Shown: positions 52,908 to 61,884 of the stretch, piece by piece
Layout: every line of letters starts with the position of its first letter
Numbering within the stretch: position 1 is the stretch's first letter
Assembly (NCBI GenBank): GCA_035573675.1
Contig: DATMAB010000006.1
Location: 62,001-126,000 of the forward strand
DNA from: Terriglobales bacterium
GTDB taxonomy: Bacteria; Acidobacteriota; Terriglobia; Terriglobales; Acidobacteriaceae
Reading direction: 5' to 3'
Length of the DNA stretch: 64,000 bases
Made by a program: the position numbers and the translations under genes
The notes under the pieces: generated by a model
What the model was told of the DNA's origin: nothing
Database searches by the model: none
Seen by the model: only the letters and a program-made list of their open reading frames with translations

Positions 52908-54503
52908 ATGTCTGATGATGCCCTGATGAGCGCCATTGCCGCCCTGGTCCACGGCAAGGATGTCCATCGCAACCTGCCTCCGGGAGCCCTTGTAGAGCAC
53001 GCCATCCGCAGGAGCGAGGGCCGCTTGGCCTCCAACGGCTCCCTGGTTTCCGAAACCGGCAAGCGCACCGGCCGCTCCCCCAAGGACAAGTTCACGGTCA
53101 AGGATGAGATCACCGCCGACCGGGTGGACTGGGGCGCTGTCAACCAGCCGTTCGATCCGGCGAAGTTCGACGCCTTGTGCGACCGCGTGGTGGACTACCT
53201 GGCTCACCGTACCCTGTACGTCCAGGACCTGTTCGCTGGCGCCGACCCGCTCTACCGCCTCCCCATCCGGGTGATCAACGAGCTGGCCTGGCACAACCTG
53301 TTCGTGCGGCAACTGTTCGTCCGGCCGTCGCCGGGAGAGTTGGCCTCACACAAGCCCGAGTTCACGGTCATCTGCGCCCCCGAGTTCCATGCCCAGCCGG
53401 CACGCGATGGCACAGCCTCGGAAGCGTTCATCGGAGTGAACTTCAAGCGCCAACTGGTGCTTATCTGCGGCACCAGGTACGCGGGCGAGATGAAGAAGTC
53501 CATCTTCAGCGTGATGAACTTCCTGCTGCCGCACCGCAACGTATTCCCGATGCACTGCTCGGCCAATGTGGGTGCGGATGGCGTGACCGCGCTGTTCTTC
53601 GGACTTTCCGGAACCGGCAAGACAACCCTCTCGGCCGACCCCGGCCGCCGCCTCATCGGCGACGATGAGCACGGCTGGAGTGAGACCGGCATCTTTAACT
53701 TCGAGGGCGGCTGCTATGCCAAGTGCATCCGGCTCTCGCGCGAGAACGAGCCCCAGATCTGGAACGCGCTGCGTTTCGGGGCCGTGCTGGAAAACGTGAT
53801 CATCTCGCCGGAGACGCATGAACCCGATTACAACGACGACCGGCTAACGGAGAACACGCGCGCCGCCTATCCCGTAGATTTCATCGACAACGCCGTGATT
53901 CCCGGCATCGGGGGACACCCCAAGCACGTCGTCTTTCTCACCGCGGACGCATTTGGCGTGTTGCCCCCCATTTCGCGGCTCAGCCCGGAACAGGCTATGT
54001 ACCACTTCCTCTCCGGCTATACCGCCAAGGTCGCGGGAACCGAGGCGGGCGTGGGCTCCGAACCCCAGGCCACGTTCTCCACCTGCTTCGGCGCGCCCTT
54101 TTTGCCGCTGCGTCCCAAGGTCTACGCGGAGATGCTGGGCGACCGGTTGCGCCGCCATCAGGCGCAATGCTGGCTGGTGAACACCGGTTGGTTCGGAGGG
54201 CCGTTCGGCGTAGGCAAGCGCATGAACCTGCCCTACACGCGCGCCATGGTGCGCGCCGCCGTCGATGGCCGCCTGGAAAAGGCCGAGTACACGGCCGAGG
54301 CGGCCTTCGGCCTGAGCATCCCGAAGTCCTGCCCGGACGTTCCCTCGGAGCTGCTGAACCCGCGCAATGCCTGGCGCGACAAGTCCAACTACGACAAGCA
54401 GGCGACCCACCTGGCCGAACTCTTTGCCAGGAACTTTGAGCGGTTTGACGCGCCGGAAGCGGTGCGCGCCGCGGGGCCGGCAAGAGCAGTGGTCAGCGGC
54501 TAG
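52908..54503 (+). CDS. pckA: Phosphoenolpyruvate carboxykinase (ATP)
   Basis: Oxaloacetate + ATP to PEP, entry to gluconeogenesis. 531 residues, the family length. Landmarks: [15 protein letters not shown], the kinase-1 loop [26 protein letters not shown], the metal-binding Lys/His region (MHCSANVG) and [25 protein letters not shown] 52908 is set by GAGGAGG (52892-52898); the frame also opens at GTG 52836, but that start has no ribosome site. Confidence 0.97.
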   Translation: MSDDALMSAIAALVHGKDVHRNLPPGALVEHAIRRSEGRLASNGSLVSETGKRTGRSPKDKFTVKDEITADRVDWGAVNQPFDPAKFDALCDRVVDYLAHRTLYVQDLFAGADPLYRLPIRVINELAWHNLFVRQLFVRPSPGELASHKPEFTVICAPEFHAQPARDGTASEAFIGVNFKRQLVLICGTRYAGEMKKSIFSVMNFLLPHRNVFPMHCSANVGADGVTALFFGLSGTGKTTLSADPGRRLIGDDEHGWSETGIFNFEGGCYAKCIRLSRENEPQIWNALRFGAVLENVIISPETHEPDYNDDRLTENTRAAYPVDFIDNAVIPGIGGHPKHVVFLTADAFGVLPPISRLSPEQAMYHFLSGYTAKVAGTEAGVGSEPQATFSTCFGAPFLPLRPKVYAEMLGDRLRRHQAQCWLVNTGWFGGPFGVGKRMNLPYTRAMVRAAVDGRLEKAEYTAEAAFGLSIPKSCPDVPSELLNPRNAWRDKSNYDKQATHLAELFARNFERFDAPEAVRAAGPARAVVSG

Positions 54504-54537
54504 AAGCCATCTCATGCCGCCGGGCTTAAATCGGTCT

Positions 54538-54606
54538 GTATCAGGGCACGGCTTTAGCCGTGCCGAGGGTCCGTGAAATCATGGGCTTTAGCCCCTGAAG
54601 AGAGAT
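54538..54606. repeat. Dispersed palindromic repeat, copy 1
   Basis: GTATCAGGGCACGGCTT-T-AGCCGTGCCG at 54538-54565, followed by a second palindrome GGGCTTTAGCCCC (54584-54596). The first palindrome is shared with 58980-59007 except for one loop base. Confidence 0.75.
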
Positions 54607-54695
54607 GTCAAAACCCTCTCGGCCCAATTATGAGATAGCTAGATAGCTTGATAGCTTCTAGTGGCTGGTTCGAGTGGCGAGTAACCGACTCCAGG

Positions 54696-54953
54696 ATGTT
54701 TTCCCGCAGGGTCCGTGTCGAATACGAAGCTGACGGCAAGCGCCAGCCCTGTCCGCTGAAGTGGCTGGACAGCTTCGCCATGCGCAGTTTCACCAACTCC
54801 CCCGTCTTTGACGACACCCTTCCCGCCGCCGATGGCCTGCTGGAGATCGGCGCACGAGTGCCGCTCCGGGAGTTGCGCGCCGCCATGGAAGATTGGTTCC
54901 GCAGGAAGAGCTATCTGCCAAGGGAAGCCGTGCTGATCGTAGAGGAGAGGTAG
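54696..54953 (+). CDS. Small hypothetical protein
   Basis: 85 residues (MFSRRVRVEYEADGKRQPCPLKWLDSFAMRSFTNSPVFDD...). No membrane segment, no known motif. The frame opens 16 codons earlier, but that part is repeat DNA (ATAGCTAG/ATAGCTTG units at 54633-54660). No strong ribosome site precedes ATG 54696. Its stop is followed at once by a TTCTCAG array. Probably real from composition and length, but unassigned. Confidence 0.6.
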   Translation: MFSRRVRVEYEADGKRQPCPLKWLDSFAMRSFTNSPVFDDTLPAADGLLEIGARVPLRELRAAMEDWFRRKSYLPREAVLIVEER

Positions 54954-54988
54954 TTCTCAGTTCTCAGTTCTCAGTTCTCAGTTCTCAG
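54954..54988. repeat. Perfect tandem repeat, five copies of TTCTCAG
   Basis: Five identical heptamers head to tail directly after a stop codon; the most regular of the arrays in the window and likely variable in copy number. Confidence 0.95.
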
Positions 54989-55028
54989 ACCCCTAGCCCC
55001 GATTCGCTCTGTGTCTCTGTGCCTAATC

Positions 55029-56783
55029 CTAGCCCGGCGGTCTTGACCAGGGCGTGCCGGCAAGCGCTGTCTGCGGCGCGGCGTCGCGCATGACCTTCAT
55101 CACCATCAGGACTTTGTCGTCCACGTGCTGGCCGCCGGCGGCGAACTGGTTCACTTCCTCAAGCACCGAATCCACAATCTGCTGCGCGTTCTTGGCGCGG
55201 TGGCGGGCGACCGCTTCGGCCAGGCGCTCGACCCCGAATTCCTCCGCCCGGACGTTGGAGGCTTCCAGGATGCCGTCGGTGCAGCACACCAGCACGTCGC
55301 CCGGCTCCAGCCGGACCGAGCCGCGCTGGTATTCGGCCTGCGGGAACAGTCCCACGATCAGGCCGCCCTCCTCCAGCCGCTTGTATCCGCCGCTCGCCCG
55401 AACCAGCAGCGGCGGCACGTGCCCGGCGTTGATGTAGTGCAGGCCGTTGCGCCGCGTGTCCACCAGCCCGAGAAAGATGCTCAGGTACTTGGTGGACTTG
55501 GCGTCGTGGTACATCATCTCGTTGAGCGAAAGGGTGAGCACTTCGAGCGAGTGCAGGTGCATCACCAGGGCGCGCAGCGTCGCCTGCAGGTTCGACATGA
55601 CGAGGGCGGAAGAGACGCCCTTGCCTTCGACGTCCGCCACCACCAGCAGCATCGACTGCGGTCCCAGACTGAGGAAGTCATAGTAGTCGCCGCCCACGGC
55701 ATAACAGGGTTCGTTGACCACGGCCAGCTCGAAGCCGGGCACGACGGGCGGCGAGAGCGGCAACAGGTTGCGCTGGATGGAACGGGCCAGCGCCAGCTCC
55801 TTCTCCAGGCGCTGCTTCTCCATGGCCTCGCGGTGCAGGCGGGCGTTCTCCAGCGCCAGCGCCATGTGCCCGGAGAGTTTGGTGAGAAAGTCTTCGTCCT
55901 CCGCGGTGAACGGTCCGCCCGTCGTCTTGTTCAGCAACTGGATGACGCCCACGATCTCGCCGGTGTGGTGCCGGATGGGCAGGCAGAGCAGCGACCGTGT
56001 GCGGTAGTTGAACTTCTGATCGAAGCTGCTTTCGTGGAAGTCGAGCTTGTAGGCGTCTTCGGCGTTCACGGTCTCGCCGCTCTGGGCCACGCGCCCGGCC
56101 ACGCCGCGCCCGAAGGGCATGCGGATCTCCTCGCGGTCGAGCCCGGAGGCCACGATGGACCACAGTTCCTGATGCGGCTTGTCCACCAGGAAGACCGTGC
56201 CCCGGTCGGCCTGCGTCTCCTTGCGGGCGATGCTGAGGATCAGGTCGAGCAGCTCGGCGAGGTCCAGCGTGGAATTGAGCAGGCGTGTGGCCTCGAACAG
56301 CAGCGAGAGCTGGGTGATGGCCTTGCGGCTTTCCTGCGCGGCCAGCGCTTCGTGCACGCTGATGCCGGTGACCTCGGCGTAGAGCCGCCACCAGCGCAGC
56401 CGCTCTTCGTCCACCTCCGCGCGCGAATAGCTGGCGATAACCCCCACCAGGCGTTCGCGGGCCACCAGCGGATAGGCGGAGAGGCGGGTGAGGCCGGTGC
56501 GCCGCACGAACTCCTGGTCGTCGCCGCCGAAGCTGGCCAGTTCCAGGTTCTCGGCCAGCTTGCGGGCATCGGCCAGCTTGCCGATCGCGCCTTCGCCGGC
56601 GGGCGCGTAATCGTGGCGGTGGTGTCCCGGCTCGCCCGCGGCGTGGGTGAGGTAGGCGGAGCGGGAGGATTCGTCCCAGAGCCACAGTTCGGAGCGCTCG
56701 GCGTCGAACTCGGTGGCCAGCACGCTGGGGACCTGGGCCAGCACCTCGTCGGTGGAACGGGGCGAGGCAGCGCGCGCCATCAC
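55029..56783 (-). CDS. GAF-domain PP2C-type (RsbU/SpoIIE) protein phosphatase
   Basis: 584 residues. Two GAF sensor domains (~10-150 and ~165-325, the second ending FTAEDEDFLTKLSGHMALALENARLHREAME), a coiled linker LEKELALARSIQRNLLP, then the PP2C-like SpoIIE domain with metal-binding Asp in YAVGGDYYDFL, VVADVEGKGVSSALVMSNLQATLRAL and CTDGILEASN. Such proteins dephosphorylate anti-anti-sigma factors or related partners; no partner gene is nearby. GTG 56783 is the first start, but the frame continues upstream for 46 codons (to a stop at ~56922) with GAF-like sequence (SRDYVTAFAAVMARAASPRS) and no ATG, GTG or TTG, so the true start may be unusual. Confidence 0.9.
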   Translation of the reverse strand: MMARAASPRSTDEVLAQVPSVLATEFDAERSELWLWDESSRSAYLTHAAGEPGHHRHDYAPAGEGAIGKLADARKLAENLELASFGGDDQEFVRRTGLTRLSAYPLVARERLVGVIASYSRAEVDEERLRWWRLYAEVTGISVHEALAAQESRKAITQLSLLFEATRLLNSTLDLAELLDLILSIARKETQADRGTVFLVDKPHQELWSIVASGLDREEIRMPFGRGVAGRVAQSGETVNAEDAYKLDFHESSFDQKFNYRTRSLLCLPIRHHTGEIVGVIQLLNKTTGGPFTAEDEDFLTKLSGHMALALENARLHREAMEKQRLEKELALARSIQRNLLPLSPPVVPGFELAVVNEPCYAVGGDYYDFLSLGPQSMLLVVADVEGKGVSSALVMSNLQATLRALVMHLHSLEVLTLSLNEMMYHDAKSTKYLSIFLGLVDTRRNGLHYINAGHVPPLLVRASGGYKRLEEGGLIVGLFPQAEYQRGSVRLEPGDVLVCCTDGILEASNVRAEEFGVERLAEAVARHRAKNAQQIVDSVLEEVNQFAAGGQHVDDKVLMVMKVMRDAAPQTALAGTPWSRPPG

Positions 56784-57021
56784 CGCCGCAAACGCCGTGA
56801 CGTAATCCCTGGAGCCCGTCTTCCTGGTCTTGCCTTCAGCCGCGGTGGCGATGGCGGGTTCCTCTCCCGAAGCCGCTTCCCAAAAGGGGAAGCAGCGCGA
56901 TGCTTCAATCCCCGGCGGTCTTCAGACGCATGGAAGGCAACCGGCGGGGCTGATTGGCGTAACTATATGCGGCGCGGGCCGGGGGTTGCAAACAAGCCCA
57001 CGTGCGAGAACACTGCGCTGC

Positions 57022-57567
57022 CTACTTGTCGTACTTCAGCAGCGAGTATACGTCTTCGCCTTTGAGCTTCTCGCGGCCCTTGAGAAAGTCCAGCTCCACG
57101 ACGAATCCCACCCCGGCGATCTCGGCGCCCAGCGACTTGGCCAGGCCCACGCAGGCGCTGGCCGTGCCGCCCGTGGCCAACAGGTCATCCACGATGATGA
57201 CGCGCTGCCCGGCCTTGACCGCGTCCTTGTGAATCTCCAGCGTATCGGTGCCGTACTCGAGCTCGTAGGTCCACTTGGCGGTTTCGGCGGGGAGCTTCTT
57301 GGGCTTGCGCACGGGGACGAAGCCGGCGTTCAGCCGGTAGGCCAGCGCCGGGCCGAAGATGAAGCCGCGCGCCTCGATGCCCAGCACCAGGTCGATCTCC
57401 TTCAGGATGTAATGCGCGGTGAGGGCGTCGATCAGCATGGCGAAGCCGCGCTTGTCCTTCAGCAGCGTGGTGATGTCGTAGAAGTTGATGCCGGGCTTGG
57501 GAAAGTCCGGAACTTCGCGGATGAGCTTCTTGAGCGGCGCGACGTGGTTGTTGATCTCTGAGGACAT
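57022..57567 (-). CDS. apt: Adenine phosphoribosyltransferase
   Basis: Adenine + PRPP to AMP in purine salvage. 181 residues. [16 protein letters not shown]-terminus, [19 protein letters not shown] (base site) and PRPP loop [14 protein letters not shown]. Starts 5 nt after the acylphosphatase stop, so they form an operon with efp upstream. Complements the purine permease AzgA at 27946 in salvage. Confidence 0.96.
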   Translation of the reverse strand: MSSEINNHVAPLKKLIREVPDFPKPGINFYDITTLLKDKRGFAMLIDALTAHYILKEIDLVLGIEARGFIFGPALAYRLNAGFVPVRKPKKLPAETAKWTYELEYGTDTLEIHKDAVKAGQRVIIVDDLLATGGTASACVGLAKSLGAEIAGVGFVVELDFLKGREKLKGEDVYSLLKYDK

Positions 57568-57572
57568 GCGGT

Positions 57573-57851
57573 TTACCAGACTCCTTCGATGCGGAAAGTG
57601 TTGAGCCCGGCGACCGGCTGGGCCTCGTGCTCATCCACGGCGTCGACCCGCGCGGCCCGCGGACCGGCCTGTAGCCGGGCGCGCAGCGCGGTCACCTGCT
57701 CACGCGTCCCCATGGCCAGGACTTCGACCGAGCCATCGGCGTTGTTGCGCACCCAGCCGTGAATGCCGAGCGTGCGCGCCTCGCGCTCCACGAACCAGCG
57801 AAACCCTACGCCCTGCACGCGCCCGCGGACGATGTAGCGACGAGCTTCCAT
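57573..57851 (-). CDS. acyP: Acylphosphatase
   Basis: 92 residues, hydrolyses carboxyl-phosphate bonds. Catalytic Arg in [16 protein letters not shown] and Asn in [17 protein letters not shown] are both present. Start ATG 57851 stands immediately against a repeat with no Shine-Dalgarno. Lies between efp and apt. Confidence 0.95.
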   Translation of the reverse strand: MEARRYIVRGRVQGVGFRWFVEREARTLGIHGWVRNNADGSVEVLAMGTREQVTALRARLQAGPRAARVDAVDEHEAQPVAGLNTFRIEGVW

Positions 57852-57924
57852 GTCAGTTGCCAGCGGTCAGTTGCCGGTCAGCGGCTGCCAGGCCCGATTG
57901 CTGAGTGCTGACTGCTGAATGCTA
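57852..57924. repeat. Heptamer arrays of opposite orientation between efp and acyP
   Basis: Left part (57852-57883) has GTCAGTT/GTCAGCG-type units; right part (57898-57924) has complementary-style units TGCTGAG, TGCTGAC, TGCTGAA. Pairing is weaker than in the other elements. The right part contains the efp stop and the left part abuts the acyP start. Confidence 0.6.
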
Positions 57925-58485
57925 CTTGACCCGTTCCAGATACACGCCTTCGGCGGTATCCACGCGGATCTTCTCGCCGGCATTGATGAAGGGCGGCACG
58001 TTCACCACCAGCCCGGTTTCGAGCTTGGCCGGCTTCATCACGCTGGAGGCGGTGGCGCTGCGCAGCCCGGGCTCGGTTTCCACCACCTCGAGGTCCACCG
58101 TCTGCGGCAGTTCCACGCCGATGGGCCTGCCTTCGTGGATTTCCACCTTCAGGGTGATGTTGGGAATAATGTAGTCCACGGCCTCGCCCAGCACATCGGG
58201 TGCGAGCACCACCTGCTCATAGGTCTCGGTGTTCATGAAGTGATACCCGGCGCCGTCGTGGTACAGGTACTCCATTTCGACCTCATCCACCACCACTTTT
58301 TCGACGTCGTCCTCGGCGCGGAACCGGTGGTCGATGAGCGAGCCCGTGCGCAGGTTGCGCAGCTTGGCCTGGATGAAGCCCCGCTTGTTGCCCGGGGTGC
58401 GGTGCTCCACGCTGAACACCGCATGCAGGTCCTTGTTGTGCATCACGATCATGCCGGGGCGCAACTGGGTGGCGGTCACATACAT
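57922..58485 (-). CDS. efp: Elongation factor P
   Basis: Rescues ribosomes stalled at proline stretches. 187 residues with three OB-like domains and the ending NAGEKIRVDTAEGVYLERVK. The loop that reaches the peptidyl-transferase centre reads TPGNKRGF: the residue aligned with the modified Lys34 of E. coli (PGKGQAF) is Asn33, with Lys next to it. Hence neither the EpmA lysylation nor EarP rhamnosylation type. First gene of the efp-acyP-apt group. Confidence 0.95.
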   Translation of the reverse strand: MYVTATQLRPGMIVMHNKDLHAVFSVEHRTPGNKRGFIQAKLRNLRTGSLIDHRFRAEDDVEKVVVDEVEMEYLYHDGAGYHFMNTETYEQVVLAPDVLGEAVDYIIPNITLKVEIHEGRPIGVELPQTVDLEVVETEPGLRSATASSVMKPAKLETGLVVNVPPFINAGEKIRVDTAEGVYLERVK

Positions 58486-58650
58486 GCGAGCCGAACGTCT
58501 CCTTCAGCGATCCTGGATCGTAAGCCGCGGACGCGGCTCCTTCCGGCGGCCTGTCTCGAACCGGCCGCCATTTCGATACTTCATTTTACACGCCGGCTGC
58601 GCGACTTGAGAAATCGGCCGGGCGTATGATGAAACACGCGGAGGTGCCTT

Positions 58651-58923
58651 ATGTCCAAGCGTCAGGAAGGCGAATATCGTCCGGCCGGACGGGGTGTGGC
58701 TGGCGTGGCAGCGGCATTCTTTCTTATCGGGACGGCAGTGGGAGCAGCGGTGGCGCTGCTGGTGGCGCCGCATTCCGGGCGTATCACCCGGCGGCTCCTC
58801 AGGCGGCGGGCCGAAGACGCCGCCGACCTGGTGGCCGAACGCGCCGAAGAACTGCGCGAGCGCGGCGAAGAAATACTGGAATCGGCCAAGGAAAAGGTCT
58901 CGAAGTTCCCGCTGAAACGCTAG
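58651..58923 (+). CDS. YtxH-like small membrane protein
   Basis: 90 residues: one transmembrane helix (~17-38, GVAGVAAAFFLIGTAVGAAVALLVAPHSG) and a charged helical tail (RRRAEDAADLVAERAEELRERGEEILESAKEK) typical of YtxH/general-stress proteins. GGAGGTG at 58640-58646 sets the start; TATGAT at 58625-58630 may be the -10. Unknown function. Followed by a short heptamer array. Confidence 0.85.
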   Translation: MSKRQEGEYRPAGRGVAGVAAAFFLIGTAVGAAVALLVAPHSGRITRRLLRRRAEDAADLVAERAEELRERGEEILESAKEKVSKFPLKR

Positions 58924-58943
58924 TGGCCAGTGGTTGGTGGTTA

Positions 58944-59125
58944 GGCGCTGTCTCACGAATACCGGGCTCGGTCGGATTCGTATCAGGGCACGGCTTCAGC
59001 CGTGCCGTACGCGGCGCTCCAAATGATTTTCGGTGAGCGCGGGGCTTCAGCCCCGCGTTGGAGGCCGCATCCAGATGCGTTTTAGCCCTGGACGGCTCGG
59101 CTCACGACAGTTGTGAGACGGCTTC
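58944..59125. repeat. Composite palindromic repeat, copy 2
   Basis: Bounded by short inverted ends (GTCTCAC 58950-58956 and GTGAGAC ~59113-59119). Inside are GTATCAGGGCACGGCTT-C-AGCCGTGCCG (58980-59007), also present at 54538, and GCGGGGCTTCAGCCCCGC (59039-59056). No gene is seen between the YtxH stop and the TonB stop. Confidence 0.7.
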
Positions 59126-59161
59126 TTGTCAGCAAAAGCGGTTGGCCGTACCGGCCTCTCG

Positions 59162-60070
59162 TCAGTAGAGGCGGAAGTTGACTTCGATGGCGACCTGGAC
59201 GGGCACCGGGGTGTTGTCTTTGCGTCCTGGCTCGAAGCGCCACACCTTCACCGCCTCGATGGCCTTTTCATCCAGCCCCATGCCCAGCGAGCGGGCGATG
59301 CGGATGTCGTGAACCCGCCCGTCGGGGCCGATCACTACGTTCAGCACCACCGTCCCCTGGTATTTCGCTTTGCGGGCCTCTTCCGAAAACTCCGGGTCGG
59401 TTTGATAGATCAGCCGCGGAGCGCTCACGCCGCCGCCCACGCGATAGGCGCCGCCGCCGATGCCGCCGCCCCAGCCCGGCCCCACGCCCGGCCCGCGTCC
59501 TGAGCCCACGCCCCCGCCCGACCCGGAACCGATGCCGCCTCCGAATCCGGTGCCGTTGGAGAGCGCCAAAGCGTTTGAGAGCGGATCGCCAAGCTGTCCG
59601 CCCTGCGGCAGGCGCAGTTCCGGCGGCACTACGACCGTGGGTTCCACCGCCAGCTTCGGATCGGGATTGCGGATGATGGCCGTAGGCGGCGTGATCTGCG
59701 TGCGCGAGAGCTTGGGCAGGTTGCCCTTGGAGGCGGCCAGCTTGTCGCGATCGCCGCCGCCGCCGCCCCCGCCGGCCTCGTCCTTGGCGGGCGGCAGGAT
59801 GTAGGGGCTGATGTCGGTTACCAGGCTGGCCACCTGGGTGCGGATGACCTCATGCTTCCTCACCACGAACGTGGTGGAGATGAGCAATAGGATGGCCGCC
59901 AGCACGTGCACTAGAAACGACAGAACAAAACTGTTGGGCTGCTGCGCGTAGGTGCCGTAGCCTGCGCCAAACAACGTCGGCAGTATATCCGTCTGCTGGC
60001 GCGGGTTCCCGGAGGGCCCACGCATCCCGCCGGGGCTCACCGGGGCACGGTTTACGGTAGAGGTCGACAT
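59162..60070 (-). CDS. TonB-family energy transducer
   Basis: 302 residues: hydrophilic N-terminus, one membrane anchor (~50-68, LSFLVHVLAAILLLISTTFVV), a long Gly- and Pro-rich periplasmic spacer with GGGGGGGD and GSGSGGGVGSGRGPGVGPGWGGGIGGG, and the TonB C-terminal domain (YQTDPEFSEEARKAKYQGTVVLNVVIGPDGRVHDI...WRFEPGRKDNTPVPVQVAIEVNF). Probably couples proton force to an outer-membrane receptor. No ExbB/ExbD or receptor gene is in the window. Confidence 0.93.
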   Translation of the reverse strand: MSTSTVNRAPVSPGGMRGPSGNPRQQTDILPTLFGAGYGTYAQQPNSFVLSFLVHVLAAILLLISTTFVVRKHEVIRTQVASLVTDISPYILPPAKDEAGGGGGGGDRDKLAASKGNLPKLSRTQITPPTAIIRNPDPKLAVEPTVVVPPELRLPQGGQLGDPLSNALALSNGTGFGGGIGSGSGGGVGSGRGPGVGPGWGGGIGGGAYRVGGGVSAPRLIYQTDPEFSEEARKAKYQGTVVLNVVIGPDGRVHDIRIARSLGMGLDEKAIEAVKVWRFEPGRKDNTPVPVQVAIEVNFRLY

Positions 60071-60128
60071 CCCACCTCATAGTATAGACGCTTATACGGA
60101 AGAATGGGTTTTCAAATCAGGGAACCCT

Positions 60129-61211
60129 TTACCCTCTTCCTCCTCCGAAAAGCGCAGAGAAAAACGCGCCGATGGCGCCGAAAAAGCCTCGCTTCTTCTT
60201 CTTGACGGCCGGGGACGACTCCGCCGCCTGCGCCGCAGGAGCCGGCGGCGGCCGCAACTCCGGCAGCGGAACCGGCGCTTCCGGCAAGCTGCGCAGATCG
60301 GCGCGCGCCACGCGCTGCGGCGGCGCCGGCACAATGTCCGTAGCGCGGAACACGAACGGAGCATCGATCTGTACCCGAATCTCCCCCGGCACCGCAGGCG
60401 GCGGAGGAGCGGTAACGTCGGACTTCGCTACCGGCGGGCTCCACGCTGCTTCCGGGGGCGTGAGCGAGCCCGGCTTCCACTCCAGCGCCTTGGGATCGGG
60501 CGCCGGAGGCGCGGCTTCCGCGCGCTTCGCTTCCGGACTTGCGGAAGCATGGGCCTCACTCGCCGCCTTCGCGCTCGGCTGCGCAGGGACCGCGGCTTCG
60601 GCGGTCTTCACCGGTTCGGGCGCAGGGGGGCACCCGCAATCGGCCGCTGCCGTCTCCGGATCGGCCACGCGCCCGTTGCGGAATACCACTTGCTCCCCGG
60701 GCTTCACCTGGAAAGTGCCGTCGCCGAACTGCTCGTAGACGATGAGCGCCGCCGTGTTCCGCGGCAGCGAACGCACGCAGGTGCGCCCCCGGTCATCGGC
60801 GCGAATGGCGAAGTGGAAACTCCCCGGGCCGGAGAGCATCATGCGGAAGTCCGGCGTCATCACGTTGTCGGCGGAAGCGGCCAGGTCGAAGTGCAGCTCG
60901 AGCGCGCCCTGGCTCAGCGCCCACAGCAGGTCGCGCCCGCTCTTCGAGGCCGTGACGGAAACCGTGGTCCGCGGGCAGACCCGCACTTCCCCGCCGCGCT
61001 CCAGCCGCACCAGGGCCGCTTCTCCGGCCGCCGTCACCGAAGATCCGCTCAGCAGCCGGGTGCCGCTGCCGGTGAGGACCATCGCTCCACGGACCGTCGC
61101 TGAAGTGGAGAAGACTTCACCAATCGCCTCCTGTGCCGCGGTCGGCGGCACGCTCACACACAGCGCGGCGCACAGGCAGGCGATTCGCACACTGGAATGG
61201 CAGCCGGGCAT
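60129..61211 (-). CDS. Secreted FecR-like protein with a Pro/Ala-rich tail
   Basis: 360 residues: signal peptide (to TAAQE), a FecR-type beta-domain (~25-170; GSSVTAAGEAALVRLERGGEVRVCPRTTVSV...LELHFDLAASADNVMTPDFRMMLSGPGSFHF), a ~150-residue Ala/Pro linker, and a C-terminus KKKKRGFFGAIGAFFSALFG that looks like an amphipathic or hydrophobic tag. ATG 61211 follows a TTG at 61214. Located beside the TonB gene, with which it may act, but it is not linked to a sigma factor as classical FecR is. Confidence 0.8.
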   Translation of the reverse strand: MPGCHSSVRIACLCAALCVSVPPTAAQEAIGEVFSTSATVRGAMVLTGSGTRLLSGSSVTAAGEAALVRLERGGEVRVCPRTTVSVTASKSGRDLLWALSQGALELHFDLAASADNVMTPDFRMMLSGPGSFHFAIRADDRGRTCVRSLPRNTAALIVYEQFGDGTFQVKPGEQVVFRNGRVADPETAAADCGCPPAPEPVKTAEAAVPAQPSAKAASEAHASASPEAKRAEAAPPAPDPKALEWKPGSLTPPEAAWSPPVAKSDVTAPPPPAVPGEIRVQIDAPFVFRATDIVPAPPQRVARADLRSLPEAPVPLPELRPPPAPAAQAAESSPAVKKKKRGFFGAIGAFFSALFGGGRG

Positions 61212-61289
61212 CAACCGGAAACAAGGCTACGCCGCCGGAACGCGGCCGTCTAGAGTGAGAATTACCCTCGGGGTTTCGAGGTGGCCAAA

Positions 61290-61400
61290 GCTGTCATCTT
61301 CCAGCCCGCAAGGGCGGCATTCGTTAGCCCCGCACGGAAGTGCTGGGCCGAACGTGGAGAGAGGCACGAGCCCCGTAGGGGCGGCACATCAAGTTCTCAG
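61290..61400. repeat. GC-rich hairpin repeat
   Basis: Segments CAGCCCGCAAGGGCGGCA and AGCCCCGTAGGGGCGGCAC form short hairpins; same style as 22690-22800. It fills the gap between the FecR-like and PilZ genes. Confidence 0.55.
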
Positions 61401-61406
61401 TACCCG

Positions 61407-61796
61407 CTAGGTCTGCGTGTCGGAAATGAAGTCGTATTGCTCGATGGCCGCCGCCACCCCGACCTTCGACGCGTTGGGGTTCTCTTCCACCCGCACCACC
61501 TTGCCCTTGCAGCGCACCCGGATGCTGTCGGTCAGTGTGATCTCCGAGGGCAGGGTCAGGGTGAACTCCAGGTCTGAGCCTACCGCCAGTTTCGAATCCA
61601 CGTAGAAGTAGACGCCGCGGGCGCTTACATCGCGGGTCAGGGCGGACTCATCGTGGGTCTTCCCGTCAGCGAACTTGACGCTGACCGGAAGCTGCAGGGC
61701 GAACCGGCGCGTACCCCTCTGTTCCGGTTCTGTCGCAGACGGAACCGGCTTCCCTTCGGTTTCAGGCATCCGTGCCTCTCCGTCGAGTGGGGGCAT
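61407..61796 (-). CDS. PilZ-domain protein
   Basis: 129 residues, a single PilZ domain. The c-di-GMP binding elements RGTRRF (RxxxR) and DVSARGVYF (D/NxSxxG) are both present, so it can be expected to bind c-di-GMP. The start may be ATG 61796 or ATG 61769 (MPETEGK). No motility or polysaccharide gene is adjacent, so the output is unknown. Confidence 0.92.
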   Translation of the reverse strand: MPPLDGEARMPETEGKPVPSATEPEQRGTRRFALQLPVSVKFADGKTHDESALTRDVSARGVYFYVDSKLAVGSDLEFTLTLPSEITLTDSIRVRCKGKVVRVEENPNASKVGVAAAIEQYDFISDTQT

Positions 61797-61884
61797 GAAA
61801 CGGCAGCCGTCGAGGCTGGTTAAGCATCTCGCCGTTCCGGGCTGCTGTCAAGGAGTATCTCCGGCACGGAAGTATCTGCCCCTG

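Noticed and set aside
54954-54988. CRISPR array
   Set aside because: Contiguous heptamers with no spacers and no cas genes; a simple tandem repeat.
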